From contig DHWS01000113.1 in the NCBI GenBank assembly GCA_002413305.1, positions 1 through 30,993 of the forward strand: a stretch of DNA of 30,993 nucleotides. The letters are read 5' to 3'. Numbering within the stretch: the first letter of the stretch is position 1; each line of letters begins with the position of its first letter. This document shows, piece after piece, positions 13,411 through 21,639 of this stretch. The position numbers were made by a program, and so were the translations under genes. The DNA comes from Actinobacteria bacterium UBA5176 (GTDB lineage: Bacteria; Actinomycetota; UBA4738). The notes beneath the pieces are model-generated. The model was given only the letters and a program-made list of their open reading frames with translations. It searched no databases and was not told the origin of the DNA.

Positions 13411-14610
13411 ATGCGGGTGAGACTCCGAAATCCGGACCGTGTGGTCGACGTTCCCGGCCGCCGGCGCGTCAGCGAACTGCTGGACGAGCTCTCGATCGAT
13501 CCCGACACCGTCCTGGTGATCCGCGACCGGACGCTCCTCACCCGCGAGCAGGCGGTCGGTGAGGACGACGAGATCGAGGTTCGGCCGGTCATCTCCGGCG
13601 GGGCGGGCCCGCGGACCCCGATGGGGTGCCTGCGGTGCCGCGCCCCGGCCGTCATCGAGGTCCGCCGCCATCACGCCGCCTTCTGCCAGCCCTGCTTCGA
13701 GCGCCACGTGCGGACCCAGGTCGAACGCGCCGTCGGTGCGTTCGACATGTTCGCGCGGGAGGACCGGATCCTGGTTGCCGTGTCGGGCGGGAAGGACTCC
13801 CTGGCGCTGTGGGACATCCTGCTGGAAGCCGGGTACCGCGCGACGGGCATGTATCTCGGGCTGGGGATCGGGGGGTACTCGGACCGAAGCGGCGAGGTGG
13901 CGCACCGGTTCGCCGACGTTCGAGGCGCCGAGCTGATCCACGTCGACCTGCGAGGCGAGTACGGCTTCGACATCCCGACGGCCGGGGCGAAGGGGTCGCG
14001 TTCGACGTGCGGGGTCTGCGGCCTGTCGAAGCGGTACGTGTTCAACCGGGTGGCCCTGGACCACGGGTTCGACGTGGTGGCCACCGGCCACAACCTGGAC
14101 GACGAGGCCGCCACCCTGCTCGGGAACACGCTGCGGTGGCAGACGGAGTACATCGCCCGGCAGCATCCAGCGCTCCCCGCCCGCGAGGGCAAGGTGAAGA
14201 AGGTGAAGCCACTGCATCGGCTGAGCGAGCGGGAGACGGCCGCGTACGCATTCCTCCGGGGCATCGACTACGTGGTGGAGGAGTGCCCGCTGGTGGCGGG
14301 CAACACCCAGCTCCGGTACAAGGACGCCATGAACCAGCTCGAGAAGGGCGCCCCGGGCACGAAGGCCGCCTTCTTCCTCGGATACCTCGACCGGGCCGCC
14401 GAGCGGTTCCGGGACGATACGGGCGCGGAACGGCTCCAGGCCTGCGAGCGGTGCGGCCAGCCCACCACGGGCCGGTTCTGCGCGTTCTGCCGGGCCCGGG
14501 CCCAGATGCTCGGCGAACGCCTCGCCCCGCCCCGCGACGACCAGCTGGTCCGGGAGCTTTCGAACGAAGCTATGCCGGCCGAGGTCTACGGGGCCGGGCC
14601 GGCGGCGTGA
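13411..14610 (+). CDS. Sulfur-carrier (MoaD/ThiS/TtuB-like) domain fused to TtuA-type tRNA thiolase
   Basis: TtuA forms 2-thiouridine-type nucleosides at position 54 of tRNA, using sulfur from the carrier TtuB. Residues 1-64 look like such a carrier: a ubiquitin-like beta-grasp ending in VRPVISGG. Residues 71-399 match TtuA. They contain an N-terminal zinc site (Cys73, Cys76, Cys92, Cys95), the ATP-binding PP-loop SGGKDS (125-130), Cys200 and Cys203 in STCGVCG plus Cys292 in ECPLVAGN as the expected iron-sulfur ligands, and a C-terminal zinc site (Cys345, 348, 357, 360). The carrier Gly-Gly is internal, so it cannot be thiocarboxylated in the usual way without cleavage. The ATG at 13411 follows a candidate -10. 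Seven bases separate it from trmI, so the two form an operon. Confidence 0.82.
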   Translation: MRVRLRNPDRVVDVPGRRRVSELLDELSIDPDTVLVIRDRTLLTREQAVGEDDEIEVRPVISGGAGPRTPMGCLRCRAPAVIEVRRHHAAFCQPCFERHVRTQVERAVGAFDMFAREDRILVAVSGGKDSLALWDILLEAGYRATGMYLGLGIGGYSDRSGEVAHRFADVRGAELIHVDLRGEYGFDIPTAGAKGSRSTCGVCGLSKRYVFNRVALDHGFDVVATGHNLDDEAATLLGNTLRWQTEYIARQHPALPAREGKVKKVKPLHRLSERETAAYAFLRGIDYVVEECPLVAGNTQLRYKDAMNQLEKGAPGTKAAFFLGYLDRAAERFRDDTGAERLQACERCGQPTTGRFCAFCRARAQMLGERLAPPRDDQLVRELSNEAMPAEVYGAGPAA

Positions 14611-14617
14611 GCGCACC

Positions 14618-15403
14618 ATGAGTGCGCCGTTCGAGCCGGGCGAACGCGTCCTGCTGGTCGATGACAAGGGCCGGCGGTTCCTGGTTCGGCTCCAAAGGGG
14701 TTCGATCTTCCACTTCCACGGCGGGGCGGTGCCGCACGACCTGATCCTGGACTCCGACGAAGGGATCGTGGTCCATTCCACCACCGGGGGGTCGCTCCTG
14801 TGCCTCAGGCCGCGCATGGCCGACTTCGTGCTCAAGATGCCGCGGGGTGCACAGGTGATCTATCCGAAGGACGTGGGGGCGATCCTGGTCGAAGCCGACA
14901 TCGCGCCCGGCTTGCGCGTGCTGGAGGCGGGCACCGGCTCGGGCGCGCTGACGCTGGCCCTCTGCCGGTCGACGGGCCCGGACGGGCGGGTCGTCTCCTA
15001 CGAGCTGCGGGAGGACTTCCACCGCACGGCCGGGACCAACCTCGAGATGTTCTTCGGGAAGCTGCCCGCGTGGCTCGAGCTGCGCCTGGGCGACGTCCGG
15101 GAGGTCGCGGAGACCGGGGAGCGGTTCGACCGGGCCATCCTCGACATGCCGGAGCCGTGGGGGATCCTGGCGGAGATCCGGGGAGCGCTGTATGCCGGCG
15201 GCATCCTCTGCACGTACCTCCCGACCACGAACCAGGTCCAGGAGGCCGTCCTGGCCATGCAGGGCGCGGGCTTCATCGACGTGCAGACCTTCGAGGTGCT
15301 GCTCCGGTCCTGGCACGTGACCGCCCGAAGCGTCCGCCCCGACCACCGCATGGTGGCCCACACCGGCTTCGTCAGCGTGGCACGGAAAGGCCCGCCAACC
15401 TAG
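14618..15403 (+). CDS. trmI: tRNA (adenine-58-N1)-methyltransferase TrmI
   Basis: TrmI is a homotetrameric enzyme that methylates A58 in the T-loop of tRNA using S-adenosylmethionine. The N-terminal small beta domain includes DLILDSDEGIVV. MPRGAQVIYPKDVGAIL (residues 74-90) precedes the SAM loop VLEAGTGSGALTLAL (101-115). An acidic residue after strand 2 (YELRE) binds the ribose, and the catalytic DMPEPW lies at 176-181. The length of 261 is slightly below mycobacterial TrmI. It starts seven bases after the thiolase gene. Placement just ahead of the proteasome ATPase matches Mycobacterium (Rv2118c). Confident. Confidence 0.93.
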   Translation: MSAPFEPGERVLLVDDKGRRFLVRLQRGSIFHFHGGAVPHDLILDSDEGIVVHSTTGGSLLCLRPRMADFVLKMPRGAQVIYPKDVGAILVEADIAPGLRVLEAGTGSGALTLALCRSTGPDGRVVSYELREDFHRTAGTNLEMFFGKLPAWLELRLGDVREVAETGERFDRAILDMPEPWGILAEIRGALYAGGILCTYLPTTNQVQEAVLAMQGAGFIDVQTFEVLLRSWHVTARSVRPDHRMVAHTGFVSVARKGPPT

Positions 15404-15492
15404 GCCGAACGCCTCAGGTCCGGCATCCCGACGGCCGAGGTATGCCGTAAGAGCTGAGGGGGCCACTGAGGGGCAAAGGTCCGGCCCCGGCA

Positions 15493-15498
15493 TATATT
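15493..15498 (+). promoter_or_regulatory. Candidate -10 element for mpa
   Basis: TATATT, five of six consensus bases, is the only AT-rich hexamer in the 124-base trmI-mpa gap. No good -35 is seen. A ribosome-binding AAAGGCGAG lies at 15518-15526. Confidence 0.45.
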
Positions 15499-15530
15499 GG
15501 AGCCAGAGCCCCGCGTGAAAGGCGAGAGTG

Positions 15531-17291
15531 ATGCCGGAACGGACGAGCGATCGCGATCCCGAAGAGCAGCTGGAGAGCTACGAGAAGGAGATCCACGAGC
15601 TCCAGACCCAGGTCAAGTTCCTCGAGGACGAGACCGCCCTGCTTCGGCGCCGCCTCGCGAACTCTCCCCGGCAGGTCAAAGTCCTGGAGGAGCAGATCCT
15701 CCAGACCCGCAGCGACCTTCATCGTGCGATGGCGCAGAACGAGAAGCTCGTGTCCGTCTTGCAGGCCGAACGCGACAAGCTCGAATCCCTGAAGGAGGAG
15801 GTCGAGAAGCTCACCCAGCCCCCGGCCACGTTCGGCGTGTACCTCCGCGACAACGAAGAGGGCAGTGTGGACATCTTCACCGGCGGCCGGAAGATGCGGG
15901 TCAACGTCGATCCCGAGCTCGAGCGCAGCCGGTTCCGCAAAGGCGTCGAGGTCATCCTCAACGAAGCCCTCAACGTGGTCGAGATCCTCGACCACGACAT
16001 CCAGGGCGAAGTGGTCCAGATCAAGGAGATGCTCGGTGAGGACCGGGCCATCGTGGTCGGGCGGGGCGACGAGGAGATGGTCGGCCTGCTGGCCTCGGCC
16101 GTGGTAGGGAGCATCCGGTCCGGCGACCCCGTTCTGTACGACCCGCGTTCGGGCTACATCCTCGAACGGTTGCCGAAGGAGGAGGTCGAGGAGGTCATCC
16201 TCGAAGAGATCCCCGACATCTCCTACGAGGACATCGGGGGCCTGCGGGCGCAGATCGAAGAGGTCCGGGACGCCGTCGAGCTGCCGTTCCTGTACGCCGA
16301 GCTGTTCATCGAGCACGAGCTGAAGCCGCCCAAGGGCGTGCTGCTGTACGGCCCTCCGGGGTGCGGCAAGACGCTGATCGCCAAAGCCGTGGCGAACTCG
16401 CTCGCTCAGCAGGTGGCCGAGAAGACCGGCCGGAAGGACGCCCGTTCGTACTTCCTGAACATCAAGGGCCCCGAGCTCCTGAACAAGTACGTCGGGGAGA
16501 CCGAACGCCAGATCCGCCTGATCTTCCAGCGGGCCAAGGAGAAGTCGGCCGAAGGCTTCCCGGTCATCGTGTTCTTCGACGAGATGGACTCGCTGTTCCG
16601 GACCCGGGGGAGCGGTATCTCCTCCGACGTCGAGAACACGATCGTCCCGCAGCTGCTGTCCGAGATCGACGGCGTCGAACAGTTGAAGAACGTCATCGTG
16701 ATCGGCGCGTCCAACCGGGAGGACATGATCGACCCGGCCATCCTCCGCCCGGGGCGCCTGGACGTGAAGATCAAGATCGAACGCCCCGACGCCGACGCGG
16801 CGCGCGAGATCATCGCGAAGTACCTCACCACGCGGGTCCCGCTCCACGGCGATGACGTGCGGACCGCCGGCGGCAACCGCGACAAGGCGATCCGGCACAT
16901 GATCGACTCCACCGTCGAGCGGATGTATGCGGACTCCGAGGAGAACCGGTTCCTGGAGGTCACCTACGCCTCCGGCGACAAGGAGATCCTGTACTTCAAG
17001 GACTTCAACTCGGGTGCCATGATCGAGAACATCGTGGCCAGGGCGAAGAAGATGGCCATCAAGCGCTTCCTCAGCCTTGGGGAGAAGGGCCTGAAGACCG
17101 AGGACCTCATCGTGGCCATCCGGGACGAGTTCAAGGAGAACGAGGACCTGCCGAACACGACGAACCCGGACGACTGGGCCCGGATCTCCGGCAAGAAGGG
17201 CGAACGCATCGTGTACGTGCGCACGCTCATGGCCGACGCCCGCGGCGAGGGCCGCCAGGTCGAACGGGTCAATTCCGGCCAGTACCTGTAG
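15531..17291 (+). CDS. mpa: Proteasome-associated AAA ATPase Mpa/ARC
   Basis: Mpa recognises pupylated proteins, unfolds them with ATP and threads them into the 20S core. An N-terminal coiled coil (about residues 10-95, heptad-rich [20 protein letters not shown]) binds Pup. Two OB domains form the hexamer ring (about 98-240). The AAA module has Walker A GPPGCGKT (about 275-282), pore loop KYVGE, Walker [13 protein letters not shown] (about 346) and the second region of homology [20 protein letters not shown]. The C-terminal SGQYL supplies the Tyr-Leu tail that docks into the 20S alpha pockets. The start is ATG 15531; GTG 15528 is directly before it. dop begins three bases after the stop. Full length. 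Confidence 0.97.
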   Translation: MPERTSDRDPEEQLESYEKEIHELQTQVKFLEDETALLRRRLANSPRQVKVLEEQILQTRSDLHRAMAQNEKLVSVLQAERDKLESLKEEVEKLTQPPATFGVYLRDNEEGSVDIFTGGRKMRVNVDPELERSRFRKGVEVILNEALNVVEILDHDIQGEVVQIKEMLGEDRAIVVGRGDEEMVGLLASAVVGSIRSGDPVLYDPRSGYILERLPKEEVEEVILEEIPDISYEDIGGLRAQIEEVRDAVELPFLYAELFIEHELKPPKGVLLYGPPGCGKTLIAKAVANSLAQQVAEKTGRKDARSYFLNIKGPELLNKYVGETERQIRLIFQRAKEKSAEGFPVIVFFDEMDSLFRTRGSGISSDVENTIVPQLLSEIDGVEQLKNVIVIGASNREDMIDPAILRPGRLDVKIKIERPDADAAREIIAKYLTTRVPLHGDDVRTAGGNRDKAIRHMIDSTVERMYADSEENRFLEVTYASGDKEILYFKDFNSGAMIENIVARAKKMAIKRFLSLGEKGLKTEDLIVAIRDEFKENEDLPNTTNPDDWARISGKKGERIVYVRTLMADARGEGRQVERVNSGQYL

Positions 17292-17294
17292 GCC

Positions 17295-18779
17295 ATGGCG
17301 ATCCCCAAGGTGATGGGCATCGAGACCGAGTTCGGCATCTCCGGTCCCGGGATGGCCGATTTCAACCCGGTGCTGTCGTCGTCGATGCTGATCAACTCCT
17401 ACGCCGGGACGCTGCGGAAGATCCGGTGGGACTACGAGCAGGAATCGCCGCTTCGGGACGCCCGGGGATTCGAGCCGGTCCAGGAGCGACAGCCGGTCGA
17501 AGAGGATCTCGGGCTGGCCAACGTCATCCTGCCGAACGGCGCGCGCTACTACGTCGACCACGCGCACCCTGAGTACTCCACGCCGGAGTGCGCCACGCCC
17601 CGGTCGCTCGTCGTCCACGACAAGGCCGGGGAGCGGATCCTGGAGCGTTCGCTGGAGGCCGTGCAGGTCATGCTGCCGCCTGGACAGCGCCTGTCGATCT
17701 ACAAGAACAACACGGACGGCAAGGGAAACTCGTACGGCACGCACGAGAACTACCTGGTGGATCGCAAGACGCCGTTCAGCCGGATCGTCCGGGACCTCAC
17801 GCCGTTCTTCGTCACCCGCCAGATCTTCACCGGGGCCGGCAAGGTCGGCGCGGAGAGCTCACGGGAGGGCGGGAAGAGCGTCAGCTACCAGCTCTCCCAG
17901 CGGACGGACTTCTTCGAGGCCGAGGTCGGGCTGGAGACCACCTTGAAGCGTCCCATCATCAACACGCGCGACGAACCGCACGCCGACCCGGAGAAGTACC
18001 GGCGGCTGCACTGCATCGTGGGCGATGCCAACCTGTGCGAAGTGGCGACGTTCCTGAAGGTCGGGACCACGGCGCTGATCCTCAAGATGATTGAAGACGA
18101 GCTGCTCCCCGACCTGTCGCTCGAGCATCCGGTCCAGGCGCTCCACGAGATCTCGTGGGACGTCTCGTGCCGCCAGACGGTCCGGCTCCGGGACGGCCGC
18201 CGCGTCCGGGCCCTGGAGCTGCAGTGGGAGTACTTCGACCAGGTCAAGAAGTTCGTGAAGGAGGTGGACGATTCGCCGGAGAACGCCGAGGTCCTGGAGT
18301 GGTGGGAGCGGGTGCTCACGGGGATCGAAGAGGACCCCCTGTCGCTGTACCGGGAGCTGGACTGGGTGGCCAAACACCGGCTGCTCGAGGGGTACCGCCA
18401 ACGGGACGGCCTGGCGTGGCGGGACCCGAAGATGCGCCTGATCGACCTGCAGTACCACGACGTTCGGCGGGACCGCGGGCTCTACCATCGCCTTGCGGCG
18501 ACCGGGAAGGTCGAACGCCTCACCACCGATGAGGAGATCTCGGCCGCGATCATGGCTCCGCCCGAGGAGACCCGGGCCTACTTCCGAGGGCGGTGCATCA
18601 CGAGATTCCCGGGGTCGATCGCCGCGGCCTCCTGGGATTCGATCATCTTCGACACCGGGCGCGAGGCGCTCCAGCGCGTCCCGACCCGCGAGCCGTTGCG
18701 GGGCTCGAAGGAGCACGTGGAGGAGCTGCTGGAGGCGAGCGAGACGGCCGCCGAGCTGGTGGACGCCCTCCAACGCTGA
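17295..18779 (+). CDS. dop: Depupylase/Pup deamidase Dop
   Basis: Dop is a glutamine-synthetase-like enzyme that removes Pup from substrates and, where Pup ends in Gln, converts it to Glu. Catalytic Asp88 sits in YYVDHAHPEYSTPE, equivalent to the Dop nucleophile in the mycobacterial enzyme. The metal-binding glutamates begin with MGIETEFG (residues 7-14). The Dop-loop that distinguishes it from PafA is present around residues 37-72. Further conserved blocks are YKNNTDGKGNSYGTHENYL and [10 protein letters not shown]. The 494 residues match the family. The ATG lies three bases after mpa without a good ribosome site, so coupling to mpa is likely. Pup here already ends in Glu, so depupylation is the expected main activity. 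Confidence 0.96.
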   Translation: MAIPKVMGIETEFGISGPGMADFNPVLSSSMLINSYAGTLRKIRWDYEQESPLRDARGFEPVQERQPVEEDLGLANVILPNGARYYVDHAHPEYSTPECATPRSLVVHDKAGERILERSLEAVQVMLPPGQRLSIYKNNTDGKGNSYGTHENYLVDRKTPFSRIVRDLTPFFVTRQIFTGAGKVGAESSREGGKSVSYQLSQRTDFFEAEVGLETTLKRPIINTRDEPHADPEKYRRLHCIVGDANLCEVATFLKVGTTALILKMIEDELLPDLSLEHPVQALHEISWDVSCRQTVRLRDGRRVRALELQWEYFDQVKKFVKEVDDSPENAEVLEWWERVLTGIEEDPLSLYRELDWVAKHRLLEGYRQRDGLAWRDPKMRLIDLQYHDVRRDRGLYHRLAATGKVERLTTDEEISAAIMAPPEETRAYFRGRCITRFPGSIAAASWDSIIFDTGREALQRVPTREPLRGSKEHVEELLEASETAAELVDALQR

Positions 18780-18793
18780 GGCTGCTGGGACGG

Positions 18794-19759
18794 TCAGCCG
18801 CGGAGGCGCTCCTCGCTGTCCGTGATGCCGACGACCAGGATGATGGCGAGCACGCCGGCGATCAGCAACAGAACAGCGGCAGTGGATCCGAGGATGACCG
18901 GGCCCAAGGTGCACATGCACGAGGAGCCCGCCGTCCAAGCGACCACCACGATGGCGGCGACCCACGTGAACCACCACAGCCCGAGGATCGCTTTCGCGTT
19001 GTGTTCGAACCATCCGCCCCCGCCGACCTCCGGCGTGGTCCGCTGGATCAGCTCCCGCACCACGAAGGCCGGCGCGATCAGATCGACGGCCGGGATGAAC
19101 CAGACGCCGACGCCGAGGGCCGGGGAGAACCGCAGCGCCCGGCCCGAGAGGGTCCGGACGTTCGATGCCATGCGGTGCTGCCAGATGCCCCACACGATAC
19201 CGACGAGGACCGCCGCGACGAAGGCTCCGCCGACGAAGCTCCCCGCCACGTCCCCCACGTTGCCCTCCGGCAGGACCGAGCCCCGCGAGAGCCGGATGAT
19301 CCAGAGCGGGATGGAGACGGCGTCCAGGGCCAGAGTGAGGGCGATGAGGATGACCGTCGCGGTGCTGACCCCTCGGATGGGACGCAGGCTCGGTCGCTGC
19401 ACGGCCGGATGCCAGGCACCCCGCGCCACCGGGCCCCCGCCGGCGGTGGGCCGCTGGGCGGCCGGGACTTCCATCGCGTTCGGCTCCAGGGCGGCGAACT
19501 GGTTCCACGCGGTTTGCCAGCCATCGCCCGTTCGCGGATACGCGACGGCGGGGCGGTCCAGCGCCGAGCGGTCCCAGATGGCGAAGCTGTGCGCCGTCCA
19601 GCCCAGGAGGAAGCGATGCCCGGAATGGCTGTACGCGAGCGCTGGTTGATGGGGTTCCCGATCATGCGATGTGGCCACGGGGACGAGGTCCCGCTTGCAG
19701 TAGCGGCAGCGGATCGCTTCGTCCTTGATCTCGGAACCGCAGAACGGACAGTGCTTCAT
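18794..19759 (-). CDS. Zinc-ribbon, HSG/IWD, DUF4328-type multi-pass membrane protein
   Basis: A zinc ribbon (CPFC at 4-7, CRYC at 18-21) is followed by the HSG/IWD domain at about 41-93 ([30 protein letters not shown]), a Pro/Gly linker and five or six membrane helices from about residue 120. The membrane part resembles DUF4328: [20 protein letters not shown] then [13 protein letters not shown]. No function is known for that family. The ATG at 19759-19757 has AAGGGGGA upstream. The gene lies on the opposite strand between dop and pup, ending 14 bases from the dop stop, so it interrupts the proteasome cluster. It is the third HSG/IWD protein in the window. Confidence 0.78.
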   Translation of the reverse strand: MKHCPFCGSEIKDEAIRCRYCKRDLVPVATSHDREPHQPALAYSHSGHRFLLGWTAHSFAIWDRSALDRPAVAYPRTGDGWQTAWNQFAALEPNAMEVPAAQRPTAGGGPVARGAWHPAVQRPSLRPIRGVSTATVILIALTLALDAVSIPLWIIRLSRGSVLPEGNVGDVAGSFVGGAFVAAVLVGIVWGIWQHRMASNVRTLSGRALRFSPALGVGVWFIPAVDLIAPAFVVRELIQRTTPEVGGGGWFEHNAKAILGLWWFTWVAAIVVVAWTAGSSCMCTLGPVILGSTAAVLLLIAGVLAIILVVGITDSEERLRG

Positions 19760-19802
19760 CGACGCAGGGTCCCCCTTCCGTCGGCCTGCCGGAAGCGGGC
19801 CC

Positions 19803-19834
19803 TAGAATAGTTCGAGTCTTCCACCGACAAGGAG
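19803..19834 (+). promoter_or_regulatory. Promoter -10 and ribosome-binding site of pup
   Basis: TAGAAT (19803-19808) fits an actinobacterial -10. AAGGAG (19829-19834) lies six bases before the pup ATG. This gives pup-prcB-prcA its own promoter, needed because the preceding gene is on the other strand. Confidence 0.55.
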
Positions 19835-19840
19835 CCCATC

Positions 19841-20041
19841 ATGCCGCAGGGGCAGGAGCAGAAGAAGGTCCAGAAGAAGGGCGGGGGCGACGGCGGCGAG
19901 GACGCCGGCCAGGTCACCTCGTCCGAGAAGGGCGAGAAGCTCAAAGAGGAGATGGACGAGATCCTCGACGAGATCGACTCCGTGCTGGAGGAGAACGCCG
20001 AGGAATTCGTGAAGTCCTACGTCCAGAAGGGCGGGGAGTGA
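19841..20041 (+). CDS. pup: Prokaryotic ubiquitin-like protein Pup
   Basis: Pup is the small disordered tag linked through its C-terminal glutamate to lysines of proteins destined for the proteasome. The 66-residue product is typical: a Gln/Lys/Gly-rich N-terminus that enters the ATPase pore, a helical centre ([20 protein letters not shown], residues ~32-51) that binds the Mpa coiled coil, and the ending SYVQKGGE. The last residue is Glu, not Gln, so no deamidation is needed before PafA can use it. ATG at 19841 has AAGGAG upstream. The stop TGA overlaps the prcB GTG by four bases (GTGA). Confidence 0.97.
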   Translation: MPQGQEQKKVQKKGGGDGGEDAGQVTSSEKGEKLKEEMDEILDEIDSVLEENAEEFVKSYVQKGGE

Positions 20042-20955
20042 GGGACCTGCCCGGCGGGTTCCCCGGGGATGCGTATCCGCTGCGGGCCAACCCCAGCTTC
20101 GCCGACCTGGTGCGGGCCACCTCGGACGTCCCGTCGCCCGGCGGGCGTGGCCCCGAGGCCGGGACGATGCCGGGGGTGACGCACGGCACCACCGTGCTGG
20201 CCATGCGGTTCGCCGGCGGCGCGCTGATGGCCGGTGACCGCCGGGCGACCGAGGGCTACACCATCGCCGACGAGCGGATCGACAAGGTCTTCCCTGCCGA
20301 CGAGCACTCCGCGGTGGCCATCGCCGGAGCGGCCGGCCAGGCCACCGAGATCGTCCGGCTGTTCCAAACCGAACTCGAGCACTACGAGAAGGTCGAAGGC
20401 GAGCGGTTGTCGCTGGAAGGCAAGGCGAACCGGCTGGCCATGATGATCCGCCAGAACTTCCCGATGGCGCTGCAGGGTCTCGTCGTGGTGCCGCTGTTCG
20501 CCGGCTTCGACGAGCGCCGCAAGCAGGGCCGGCTGTTCCGGTACGACGTGACCGGCGGCCGGTGGGAGGAGACGGACTTCCACGCCACCGGGTCGGGCTC
20601 GCTGCACGCCCGGGGGACGCTCAAGAAGCGGTGGCGGCCGTCCCTGTCACGCCAGGACGCGGTGCGGGTCGCCGTCGAGGCGCTGTACGACGCGTCCCAG
20701 GAGGATGTGGCCACCGGCGGGCCGAACCCCATCCGCGGGATCTACCCGACCGTGAAGACGATCACCGACGAGGGCGTCCTCCAGGTCCCGGACGACGAGG
20801 TCCGCGCAGCATTCGAGGCGATCGTCGAAGCCAACGCGGATGCGCAGCGGACCGAGTCGGAGCGGGCCGGGGCGCAGCGTTCCGACGCCGAGCGGGCCGA
20901 AGAGGGCTCCGGGACGGGTGAGGGGTCGCCGCCGTCCGAGGGAGGCGAGGCGTAG
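20038..20955 (+). CDS. prcB: 20S proteasome beta subunit PrcB
   Basis: PrcB forms the two inner heptameric rings of the 20S core and carries the active site. A propeptide of about 50 residues is removed between Gly50 and Thr51 (HGTTVLAM), leaving Thr51 as the nucleophile. Other conserved residues follow: GDRRATEG (the Asp of the active site), the lysine in DKVFPAD, and [27 protein letters not shown] matches mycobacterial PrcB. The last ~40 residues are an acidic, Ser/Gly/Glu-rich tail longer than usual, probably disordered. Translation is coupled to pup by a GTGA overlap. prcA starts immediately after the stop. Confidence 0.96.
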   Translation: MRDLPGGFPGDAYPLRANPSFADLVRATSDVPSPGGRGPEAGTMPGVTHGTTVLAMRFAGGALMAGDRRATEGYTIADERIDKVFPADEHSAVAIAGAAGQATEIVRLFQTELEHYEKVEGERLSLEGKANRLAMMIRQNFPMALQGLVVVPLFAGFDERRKQGRLFRYDVTGGRWEETDFHATGSGSLHARGTLKKRWRPSLSRQDAVRVAVEALYDASQEDVATGGPNPIRGIYPTVKTITDEGVLQVPDDEVRAAFEAIVEANADAQRTESERAGAQRSDAERAEEGSGTGEGSPPSEGGEA

Positions 20956-21639
20956 ATGGCCTTCTCGCCCTACGTCCCTCCCGAGCAGCTCATCAAGGAC
21001 CGTTCGGAGTACGCGCGGAAGGGCATCGCGCGGGGCCGGTCGGTGGTGGCCGCGGAATACGCGGACGGGCTGCTGTTCCTGGCCGAGAATCCCTCCGCCA
21101 CCCTGCACAAGATCAGCGAGATCTACGACCGGATCGGGTTCGCCGGCGTCGGCAAATACAGCGAGTTCGAGGACCTCCGCATCGCCGGCGTGCGCCTGGC
21201 CGATCTTCGCGGCTACTCGTACGGACGCGAGGACGTGACCGCGAAGACCATCGCCAACGCGTACTCGCAGGCGCTGTCCACGATCTTCACCACCCAGATG
21301 AAGCCCTACGAGGTGGAGCTCCTGGTCGGCCAAGTCGGCGACACGCCGGAGGAGAACGAGGTGTTCCACATCCTATTCGATGGGAGCGTGACCGACGAAC
21401 AGGGGTTCGTGGCCATGGGCGGCCGGTCGGATGACCTGGCGGCGAAGATCAAGGACGCCTACCGAGAGGGCTCATCGCTCCGGGACGCGGTTCGGATGTC
21501 CTGCGACGCGCTCGCCGCCGTGGAGGAGAAGCCGGTCGAGGTGGCCAACCTCGAGGCAGCCGTGCTGGACCGGAGCCGTGGGCGAAGGAAGTTCCGCCGC
21601 CTGACCGACGAAGAGCTGGCCGGCTACCTGGCCGGCTGA
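20956..21639 (+). CDS. prcA: 20S proteasome alpha subunit PrcA
   Basis: PrcA forms the outer heptameric rings that gate the 20S core and receive the Mpa tail. The N-terminal FSPYVPPEQLIKDRSEYARK (residues 3-22) is the gating segment and helix H0. ARGRSVVAAEYADGLLFLAEN and SEIYDRIGFAGVGKYSEFE are alpha-subunit hallmarks. At 227 residues it is somewhat shorter than the mycobacterial protein, mainly at the C-terminus. The ATG is directly adjacent to the prcB stop. Its 3' end overlaps by 16 bases the 3' end of the convergent gene on the minus strand. Confidence 0.95.
   Translation: MAFSPYVPPEQLIKDRSEYARKGIARGRSVVAAEYADGLLFLAENPSATLHKISEIYDRIGFAGVGKYSEFEDLRIAGVRLADLRGYSYGREDVTAKTIANAYSQALSTIFTTQMKPYEVELLVGQVGDTPEENEVFHILFDGSVTDEQGFVAMGGRSDDLAAKIKDAYREGSSLRDAVRMSCDALAAVEEKPVEVANLEAAVLDRSRGRRKFRRLTDEELAGYLAG

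Noticed and set aside
13330..14835. A 501-codon minus-strand frame
   Set aside because: It is antisense to the TtuA fusion gene, which has full catalytic motifs.
15414..17744. A 776-codon open frame on the minus strand
   Set aside because: It lies antisense to mpa and dop, whose motifs are unmistakable. Its Asp/Val/Leu/His-rich composition is typical of antisense frames in GC-rich genes.
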